From Bacillota bacterium (GTDB lineage: Bacteria; Bacillota; Dethiobacteria; DTU022; JAAZDU01), in the NCBI GenBank assembly GCA_012512665.1, contig JAAZDU010000197.1, forward strand, positions 1-11,398: a stretch of 11,398 nucleotides of DNA, read 5' to 3'. Numbering within the stretch: the first letter of the stretch is position 1; each line of letters begins with the position of its first letter. Positions 6,533 to 11,398 of the stretch are shown here, in pieces. Both the position numbers and the translations under genes were made by a program. The notes under the pieces are model-generated. The model did no database searches and was not told the origin of the DNA. It saw only the letters and a list, made by a program, of their open reading frames with translations.

Positions 6533-6573
6533 GCAGGAAAAACCTTCTTGAAAAAGAAATATAGAGATATAAT
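6533..6573 (+). promoter_or_regulatory. Candidate promoter(s) of the FtsA-like gene: sigma-H-like element and TATAAT
   Basis: GCAGGAAAA (6533-6541), 11 bases, then AAAGAAA (6553-6559) matches the B. subtilis sigma-H pattern RnAGGAwWW-N11/12-RnnGAAT except for the final base. Just downstream a perfect TATAAT (6568-6573) has only weak -35 choices: TTCTTG at 17 bases, or TTGAAA at a too-short 14. One or both could drive the gene. The region is A-rich, so chance matches are a real possibility. Confidence 0.35.
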
Positions 6574-6651
6574 GGGAAAAATGCTAAAAATGTTAACAGA
6601 GCTATGTTACAACAAGCACGCTTCCTATGGCAAAAGAAAGGTGGGGATTAG

Positions 6652-8679
6652 ATGGCAAGCCGTTCGACACCAATTGACTGGGTAAAAATTATTTGCGCCC
6701 TGGACATAGGCACCAGGAGTGTAGTGGGCTTGGCCTGCAGCCCCCATGGCGATCAACTAAGAGTATTGGCTACAGAAATTGCTTTTCACCCTCAAAGAGA
6801 TATGATGGACGGCCAGATTCATAACATTGCAGGCGTTGCCGATACGGTGCGCCAGGTTAAATATTCGCTGGAGAAGAGGCTTGGAGTTCCTGTGGAAGAA
6901 GTAGCGGTTGCAGCCGCTGGCAGAGCGCTTAAAACTCAGCAAAGCTTTGCCGAAAAAGAGCTGACGCCGGGGCAAAAAATAAAAAGGGAAGAGGTAACCT
7001 CCCTAGAGCTGGAGGCTCTGGAAAAAGCCAAAAAAAAGTTATCAGCAAAAAGTACGGGTTATTACTGTGTCGGCTATACTTCTACCGGTTATTACCTGGA
7101 TGAGATGCCCATTAGCAGCCTCATTGGGCAAAAAGGGTCCAAAATGGGGACAAGAATACTGGCAACTTTTTTGCCCAACGTAGTTGTGGAAGGGCTGCTT
7201 ACCGTCATAGAGGAAGCCGGCTTAAGCGTGCGCAGCCTGACCCTGGAACCCATCGCCGCCCTTAAAGCCACTATCCCCCCTGAATATCAGATGCTGAACT
7301 TGGCTTTAGTTGATATTGGGGCAGGCACCTCCGACATAGCCATTACACGCGAAGGTTCTGTCCTGGCCTATGCCATGGTCCCCATGGCAGGAGACGAAAT
7401 CACGGAAAAAATTGCTGATACCTACCTCCTCAGTTTTAACCAGGCCGAAGAAATAAAAATAAAGCTCACCCAGAAACCAAAGGTAATATCCCTGCAAAAT
7501 ATACTGGGAATAAAGCACCAGCTCTCCTGGGAGCAGCTGGCAGAAACCATCTCCCCGGTGGTGGAAAAGATTGCTGCGAACATAGCCAATAGCATTCTAA
7601 AATTTAATGAGAAACCTCCCCGGGCTGTTTTCCTCGTGGGCGGGGGAAGCCAGACCCTGGGTTTAAAAGAACAGGTAGCAGAAAAACTGGGCCTTCCACC
7701 AGAAAAAGTGGTAGTAAAAGGTAGAGAGGTCATAAGCGGTATCCGCTATAACGGTAAAAGGCTTAAAGGGCCTGAAGGGATTACACCTTTTGCCATAGCC
7801 CTCTCTGCCGTAGAAAACAAATATTACGGCTTCTCTTACGTAACTGTTAACGGTAAAGTAGTGAGGCTTTTGGAAACTGAGAGGCAAAAAGTGGTGGATG
7901 CCCTCCTGGCTGCTGGTTTTAGTGCTAAAAAAATTATCGGCAGAAGGGGAAAGGGCATTAGTATCAAAGTCCAGGGCGAGGAGAGATATATCCCCGGCGA
8001 AGCAGGTGAAAATGCCCGCATCTATGTCAATAAAAAAGCAGGCTCCCTGGAGACGCCCATTAACAACAATGACCAGATCATTATTGAAGAGGCCGTGGAA
8101 GGAAAGCGCCCTACAGTAAAGATAAAAGACCTTTTTCCCCCCGATAAGTTTTCTATCATCCTTAACGGATCCCCCAGGCAACTCCCCCCTGTTTTCACCG
8201 TCAACGGCAAAGAGGCCTCTTTAGATACCATCCTCTCTGATAATGACGAAGTGGAGTTAAAGGGCCTGGGAAGCCTGGAAGATTTTTGCCGCCTGGCAGA
8301 ACTGGACTGGCAAAAATACCAGTTCCTGCTGGGAGGAAAAGAAGTTGAGGCCTCCTACATTTTGCAGCCAGGGGATGAGCTTGCCTGCAGGCTGCGCCAA
8401 AAAAGCAGTACTTCCCCGCCGCAGGCCCACAACCAGGCACAACAAAAAGCTAAACCTCCTGCCGCCCATACTATTACCGTGCAGGTAAATAACCAGAAGG
8501 TTACCATTAAATCTTCCCAGAAACCTTCTTTTGTCGACATATTTAACTACATAGACTTTGACAGGAGCAAACCTCAGGGCAGATTGATAATGAGCCATAA
8601 TGGCTCACCTGCCAGCTTAACCTCTCCCCTAAAAGATGGCGATAAAATAAGCATTTATTGGGATAAGGAGCAGGGCTGA
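6652..8679 (+). CDS. FtsA-like actin-family ATPase with a C-terminal tail of beta-grasp-like segments
   Basis: 675 residues. Residues 12 to about 390 form an actin/FtsA-type ATPase: phosphate-1 ALDIGTRSVVG (16-26), phosphate-2 VDIGAGTSD (220-228) and the adenosine loop LVGGGSQ (328-334), with an FtsA-like 1C region between the first two. Canonical FtsA is about 420 residues and ends in a membrane-binding amphipathic helix; here about 280 extra residues follow. They contain four segments closing on a beta-grasp-type loop: NNNDQIII (471-478), SDNDEVEL (529-536), QPGDELAC (572-579) and LKDGDKISI (660-668). A Pro/Gln/Ala/Lys-rich linker spans about 583-606. No signal peptide or membrane helix is seen. 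ATG 6652 follows GGTGGGG by 5 bases. It stands alone between metG and abrB, with no ftsZ beside it. The fold is firm; a role in division, envelope or sporulation is only inferred. Confidence 0.82.
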   Translation: MASRSTPIDWVKIICALDIGTRSVVGLACSPHGDQLRVLATEIAFHPQRDMMDGQIHNIAGVADTVRQVKYSLEKRLGVPVEEVAVAAAGRALKTQQSFAEKELTPGQKIKREEVTSLELEALEKAKKKLSAKSTGYYCVGYTSTGYYLDEMPISSLIGQKGSKMGTRILATFLPNVVVEGLLTVIEEAGLSVRSLTLEPIAALKATIPPEYQMLNLALVDIGAGTSDIAITREGSVLAYAMVPMAGDEITEKIADTYLLSFNQAEEIKIKLTQKPKVISLQNILGIKHQLSWEQLAETISPVVEKIAANIANSILKFNEKPPRAVFLVGGGSQTLGLKEQVAEKLGLPPEKVVVKGREVISGIRYNGKRLKGPEGITPFAIALSAVENKYYGFSYVTVNGKVVRLLETERQKVVDALLAAGFSAKKIIGRRGKGISIKVQGEERYIPGEAGENARIYVNKKAGSLETPINNNDQIIIEEAVEGKRPTVKIKDLFPPDKFSIILNGSPRQLPPVFTVNGKEASLDTILSDNDEVELKGLGSLEDFCRLAELDWQKYQFLLGGKEVEASYILQPGDELACRLRQKSSTSPPQAHNQAQQKAKPPAAHTITVQVNNQKVTIKSSQKPSFVDIFNYIDFDRSKPQGRLIMSHNGSPASLTSPLKDGDKISIYWDKEQG

Positions 8680-8692
8680 AATCCCTTTAAGT

Positions 8693-8725
8693 AACATTTT
8701 TTTCTAAAATGGGTAAAAAAATGTT
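8693..8725 (+). terminator. Inverted repeat after the FtsA-like gene, possible terminator
   Basis: AACATTTTTTT (8693-8703) and AAAAAAATGTT (8715-8725) form a perfect 11-bp stem with an 11-base loop, followed by GCTTTTC. It begins 13 bases after the stop codon. The stem is A/T-rich and the trailing T run short, so termination may be partial. Its right arm runs into the -35 of abrB, so it may instead be an operator. Confidence 0.5.
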
Positions 8726-8752
8726 GCTTTTCATGCCAAATCTTGGTATACT
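8724..8752 (+). promoter_or_regulatory. Sigma-A promoter of abrB
   Basis: TTGCTT (8724-8729), a 17-base spacer and TATACT (8747-8752). Transcription would start near 8759, about 36 bases before the TTG start. The -35 shares bases with the right arm of the upstream inverted repeat, a natural place for autoregulation, which is known for B. subtilis abrB. Confidence 0.6.
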
Positions 8753-8794
8753 ATTTTTTAGTTAATTGTCGATTTTTGTAAAGGGGGTTTCGCC

Positions 8795-9034
8795 TTGAAG
8801 TCAACAGGTATTGTCAGGAAGGTAGACGAGCTTGGCAGAGTAGTTATTCCTATTGAACTGCGCCGAACCCTCAATATTGAGGTTAAGGACGCTCTGGAAA
8901 TTTATGTGGATGGGGAAAAAATCATCCTTAAGAAGTATGAACCTGCCTGCATTTTCTGCGGCAATGCCGATAATATTAAAAGATTTTGCGGCAAAATAGT
9001 ATGTCAGGACTGCATCAACAAGATGGCGGAATAA
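8795..9034 (+). CDS. abrB: AbrB-family transition-state regulator with Cys-rich (zinc-ribbon-like) tail
   Basis: 79 residues. Residues 1-48 are the swapped-hairpin SpoVT/AbrB DNA-binding domain, almost identical to B. subtilis AbrB: MKSTGIVRKVDELGRVVIP with R8, R15, R23 and R24, the arginines that contact DNA, then KDALEIYVDGEKIILKKY. The Bacillus oligomerisation tail is replaced by C52-x2-C55 and C70-x2-C73 with an extra C65, a zinc-ribbon pattern that I recall from clostridial AbrB homologues. Such proteins hold down post-exponential genes during growth. Start is TTG 8795 with AAAGGGGG 7 bases upstream; it aligns with the conserved N-terminus. The last 20 bases overlap the 3' end of rsmI on the other strand. 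abrB next to rsmI is the Bacillus order. SpoVT is excluded by the short C-terminal part. Confidence 0.93.
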   Translation: MKSTGIVRKVDELGRVVIPIELRRTLNIEVKDALEIYVDGEKIILKKYEPACIFCGNADNIKRFCGKIVCQDCINKMAE

Positions 9035-9914
9035 TTTTATCTTCATCCAACTGTAAAGATAATTGGTATAATTTTTTCTTAGAAAGGTTAAAACGTGCAG
9101 CTACTCTGTAAGCTGCTTCTTTTTTTGCCAGGCCTTCTGCCAGCAAGATGCCCAGCTCGGCCCCGGCTCGTAGTAGCTGGGAAACGCGCTCTTCTACCAT
9201 GGGCTTTTGTTTTTCCTGTTGGGCGGGAGCTACAACCAGGGTAAATTCACCTTTCAGCCCCTTGGCGGAAAGGCGTTCTATAACATAAGATATTTCACCC
9301 CGCACAACCTCTTCATACACTTTGGTCAGTTCGCGTGCCACTGCTATTTTCCGCTCTCCTATAAGCTCAGCCAGCTCCTTTAAGGTAGAGAGTATGCGGT
9401 AGGGTGATTCAAAAAAAACCGCTGTTTTATCCCCGTCGGCTAGTTCTTTTAGCTGTTTTTTCCTTTTAGGCCCCTTTTTCTCCAGAAAACCAAGAAAAGT
9501 AAAAGGTACAGTAGGGAAGCCAGAAAGGATTAACGCTGTTAAAACTGAGGAGGGCCCTGGCAGAGCAGTCACCGGAAGATGGCGGCAGAGTGCTTCTCTT
9601 ACCAGCTCTTCCCCCGGGTCGCTAAGTGCCGGCAGGCCGGCATCAGAAACAAGAGCTACGCTATCTCCCCGGGCAATTCTTGAAAGAAGCTCCTCTCTTT
9701 TGGAGGGGTTGCTGTGCTGGTGGTAAGAAAAAAGGGGCGTTTTGATATTGTAATGGGATAGTAGCTTGCGGGTATGCCTTGTGTCTTCGGCTGCTATCAG
9801 GTCCACTTCTTTTAAACAGGAAAGCACCCTTAAGGTAATATCGCCCAGGTTGCCGATAGGCAAGGCGCATAAATAAAGGCATCCCTTTCTCTCTCCGCTT
9901 TCCTTTTTCCACAT
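9015..9914 (-). CDS. rsmI: 16S rRNA (cytidine-1402-2'-O)-methyltransferase RsmI
   Basis: 299 residues of the tetrapyrrole-methylase-fold family that uses SAM to 2'-O-methylate C1402 in the ribosomal P site. Motifs, numbered from ATG 9914: LPIGNLGDIT (18-27), IAAEDTRHTRKLL (39-51), SYHQHS (62-67), VSDAGLPALSDPG (88-100; most family members have DAGTP, so L93 is unusual), ALPGPSS and FLGFLEKKGPKR, then FFESPYR and ARELTKVYEE. The start is ATG 9914 with AGGGAGGG about 6 bases upstream; a GTG at 9932 also opens the frame but lies before that ribosome site. Counterpart of B. subtilis YabC, in the same neighbourhood. It faces abrB tail to tail with a 20-base overlap and diverges from the Mur-ligase-like gene across 51 bases. 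Confidence 0.95.
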   Translation of the reverse strand: MWKKESGERKGCLYLCALPIGNLGDITLRVLSCLKEVDLIAAEDTRHTRKLLSHYNIKTPLFSYHQHSNPSKREELLSRIARGDSVALVSDAGLPALSDPGEELVREALCRHLPVTALPGPSSVLTALILSGFPTVPFTFLGFLEKKGPKRKKQLKELADGDKTAVFFESPYRILSTLKELAELIGERKIAVARELTKVYEEVVRGEISYVIERLSAKGLKGEFTLVVAPAQQEKQKPMVEERVSQLLRAGAELGILLAEGLAKKEAAYRVAARFNLSKKKLYQLSLQLDEDKIIPPSC

Positions 9915-9934
9915 AAAAGGCCCTCCCTTCACAA

Positions 9935-9950
9935 AAACTAACTTTAGTTT
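9935..9950. promoter_or_regulatory. 16-base palindrome between divergent rsmI and the Mur-ligase-like gene
   Basis: AAACTAA-CT-TTAGTTT is a perfect 7-bp inverted repeat in the 51-base gap between two divergent genes, a position typical of an operator. No consensus promoter fits in the gap, so what it would control is unclear. Confidence 0.35.
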
Positions 9951-9965
9951 AAAAAAAGGTGGGTA

Positions 9966-11075
9966 ATGCTAGTGACACAAGATCCCCTGATAGCTATCAG
10001 CGGCACCAATGGTAAAACAACAACCGCCCTGCTGCTGGAGCACATCCTTCAAAGCCCCTCTTCTCCAGGAACAGGCACTGCCAGCCCCTATAGCATCAAG
10101 GAATTAGGCCATGGCTCTGCTGGCGAAACACTTTCTTTGCTTATTATAACCAATATCTCCCACCCCCTGCCCAAATGGCAGCTCAAAGAAAACTGGAACC
10201 AGTGCCTGCGCCTGGTCCGCAAGATGAAAAGGGACAGTATTATCTTGCTGAACGCTGATGACCAGTTCTGCCTTGCCCTAACCGATCAAACAGAGGCACA
10301 GGTGATAAGCTACGCTGTCCATTATCAGCAGGCCATGGTTACAGCCAGGGAGGTGGCCAGGAAGCCTTCAGGGATGTATTCTTTTCAACTGGTGTTGGAA
10401 GAGGAGCTGCCCTCCCTGCACAGTTATCCCCCTGTTAAACCCCTTTCTTTAAAACTAGAGGCCCCTCTGTGGGGTGAACATAACCTATACAATACCCTGG
10501 CAGCCGCCACAGCTGCTTTACTCCTGCAAAAAGATGCCCGGGAAATCAAAACAAAAATTGCCCTTTTCCCGGGAGTAAAGAGGCAGGGTAAGCTGGTTTA
10601 CCATGAAAAACTGGCTCTTTTAGACGATAGGGCCGATAACCCCCCGGCCCTGCAGGCTCTCATGCAGGAAGTAGCCAGGATTCCCTTCAACAAGCTTGTG
10701 ATGGTCAAAGGCCTTGAACCCTTTACTTCCTCCGCCCAGGCACAACAGGCGGCCAGCGTGCTTTGTTCCTGGCTGAAAAAAATTCCTCTGCGCGAGCTAA
10801 TTTTTACTCCCGGTTACCGCTTTGGGCAGAAACTTGCGGAAAAAGAAACTAGGAGAGAAGACAATTTTCTCCAATATTTCAGGGAGAGCGGGCTGACTTT
10901 TCAATTTATTCCCGAAGGAGTTGATGCCTTTTACAATGCTTTAGAAACAGCAGGTGAAAAGGATCTGCTTCTTTTGGTGGGAAACGACTGCCTGGAACAA
11001 GTAAGCAGCATGGCCCACAACTTTATTGCTAGTGCAGGCGACTGCTGCCCTGCAAACGCTTTTAACCCCTCCTGA
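9966..11075 (+). CDS. Short Mur-ligase-like protein with altered catalytic motif
   Basis: 369 residues. It opens directly with the ATP-binding loop IAISGTNGKTTTALLLEHIL (9-28), so it lacks the N-terminal UDP-binding domain of MurC-F, which are about 450-490 long. Other Mur marks: NADDQF (96-101), GEHNLYNTLAAATAALLL (170-187, the HNxxN motif) and FPGVKRQGKL (compare PGR.E). In MurE the next motif reads DYAHTPDAL; here it is DDRADNPPAL (220-229), so the conserved His is Asp. TNISHPLPKW (about 62-71) replaces the usual TNI..DHLD. MurT also lacks the N-terminal domain, but its zinc ribbon and a gatD partner are absent. Probably an ATP-dependent amide ligase on an unknown substrate, or a non-catalytic paralogue. 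ATG 9966 has AAGGTGGG very close; GTG 9972 is an alternative start. It stands alone, diverging from rsmI and converging on yaaT. Confidence 0.8.
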   Translation: MLVTQDPLIAISGTNGKTTTALLLEHILQSPSSPGTGTASPYSIKELGHGSAGETLSLLIITNISHPLPKWQLKENWNQCLRLVRKMKRDSIILLNADDQFCLALTDQTEAQVISYAVHYQQAMVTAREVARKPSGMYSFQLVLEEELPSLHSYPPVKPLSLKLEAPLWGEHNLYNTLAAATAALLLQKDAREIKTKIALFPGVKRQGKLVYHEKLALLDDRADNPPALQALMQEVARIPFNKLVMVKGLEPFTSSAQAQQAASVLCSWLKKIPLRELIFTPGYRFGQKLAEKETRREDNFLQYFRESGLTFQFIPEGVDAFYNALETAGEKDLLLLVGNDCLEQVSSMAHNFIASAGDCCPANAFNPS

Positions 11076-11085
11076 AGGGGCTTAA
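11062..11085. terminator. Possible shared terminator between convergent Mur-ligase-like gene and yaaT
   Basis: CCCCT (11066-11070), loop CCTGA and AGGGG (11076-11080) form a short GC-rich hairpin flanked by TTAA on both sides. The Mur-ligase stop codon lies in the loop, and the yaaT stop at the right edge. No long T run follows on either strand, so it is at best a weak bidirectional terminator. Confidence 0.4.
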
Positions 11086-11398
11086 GATTCTTCACTCTCT
11101 TTTTTGTTCACCTCATCGGCTGAATATTCCTCAATAAAGCCGCCTTCCAAGAGTTCGACGACCAGCGTTTTTTTCGTAATATTGCGGCTAATGACCCTGC
11201 CTTCTCCAGCAGGTGTCACTACAAGATCCCCCTCCTTGGGTAAATCATTCTTGCTTTCCTCATAGTGGTTCATTTCAAAGCGCAGGCAGCACATTAGCCT
11301 GCCGCAAATACCGGAAATCTTGGTGGGATTAAGAGAGAGGTTCTGATCCTTGGCCATGCGAATGGAAACTGGTTCAAAGTCGCCTAAAAAAGAGCAGC
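11082..11398 (-). CDS. yaaT: YaaT / PSP1-domain protein, C-terminal part (N-terminus beyond window)
   Basis: The reading frame is open from the right edge to the TAA at 11082-11084; 105 residues are visible. They carry the PSP1/YaaT core, [18 protein letters not shown] then [14 protein letters not shown], with the conserved cysteines of [10 protein letters not shown], followed by an acidic tail rich in E, K and S. An internal ATG at 11357 is not the start, because the upstream in-frame codons ([13 protein letters not shown]) also match the family. In B. subtilis YaaT is needed for efficient sporulation phosphorelay and, with YlbF and YmcA, for maturation of certain mRNAs by RNase Y; this is family knowledge, not seen here. 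Its position upstream of rsmI matches the Bacillus order, though the Mur-ligase-like gene is inserted and convergent. Confidence 0.92.
   Translation of the reverse strand, partial: CSFLGDFEPVSIRMAKDQNLSLNPTKISGICGRLMCCLRFEMNHYEESKNDLPKEGDLVVTPAGEGRVISRNITKKTLVVELLEGGFIEEYSADEVNKKESEES

Larger units (their letters stand above)
6370..6651. other. Divergent promoter region between metG and the FtsA-like gene
   Basis: 282 bases without a gene. It holds the metG leader and promoter on the minus strand and the promoter of the FtsA-like gene on the plus strand. A short GC hairpin CGGC-TTTC-GCCG (6498-6509) lies behind the metG -35, upstream of both predicted messages. Confidence 0.6.

Noticed and set aside
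7422..8598. Several minus-strand open frames of 69-172 codons inside the FtsA-like gene
   Set aside because: They overlap each other, show no motif or ribosome site, and lie opposite a clearly coding frame.
9966..11075. Calling the Mur-ligase-like gene murT
   Set aside because: No zinc-ribbon cysteines are seen in the middle domain and no gatD-type glutamine amidotransferase gene is adjacent.

Overview
The window is about 11.4 kb of bacterial chromosome of moderate GC content. It reads as an anaerobic, Clostridia-type Firmicute; genus and species cannot be named from sequence alone. The support is a YaaT / RsmI / AbrB / MetG / TatD / KsgA order like that around abrB and metG in Bacillus subtilis, an AbrB whose DNA-binding half is near-identical to the classical one but carries a Cys-rich tail, strong GGAGG-type ribosome sites, several TTG/GTG starts, and consensus sigma-A promoters.

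Layout from left to right. (1) Bases 1-1882, minus strand: two neighbouring genes of the PurM/PurL/HypE/SelD ATP-binding superfamily. One is a Cys-rich PurL-like protein cut by the left edge; the other is a HypE-like protein without the C-terminal cysteine of true HypE. (2) Bases 1886-2252: a gene-free stretch with the HypE-like gene's promoter, a clear intrinsic terminator for the operon to its right, and several palindromes. (3) Bases 2253-6369, minus strand: a tight operon read right to left, metG (catalytic methionyl-tRNA synthetase) - free-standing tRNA-binding OB-fold protein - tatD - rsmA/ksgA - ykuK-like RNase H-fold protein. It has a consensus promoter at 6463-6491. (4) Bases 6652-9034, plus strand: a large FtsA-like actin-family ATPase with a C-terminal tail of beta-grasp-like segments, then abrB. 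(5) Bases 9015-9914, minus: rsmI, whose 3' end overlaps the end of abrB. (6) Bases 9966-11075, plus: a short Mur-ligase-like protein with an altered catalytic motif. (7) Bases 11082-11398, minus: the C-terminal part of a YaaT/PSP1 protein, cut by the right edge.

Functionally the conserved core is translation and rRNA maturation: MetRS and its tRNA-binding partner, and the 16S rRNA methyltransferases RsmA and RsmI. It is mixed with the transition-state and sporulation regulators AbrB and YaaT, as in Bacilli. Lineage-specific genes have been placed into this frame: the FtsA-like protein, the Mur-ligase-like protein and the PurL/HypE pair. These have recognisable folds but no function that can be assigned from sequence, and they are the best candidates for undescribed biology here. 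No mobile element, CRISPR array, rRNA or tRNA gene was seen.
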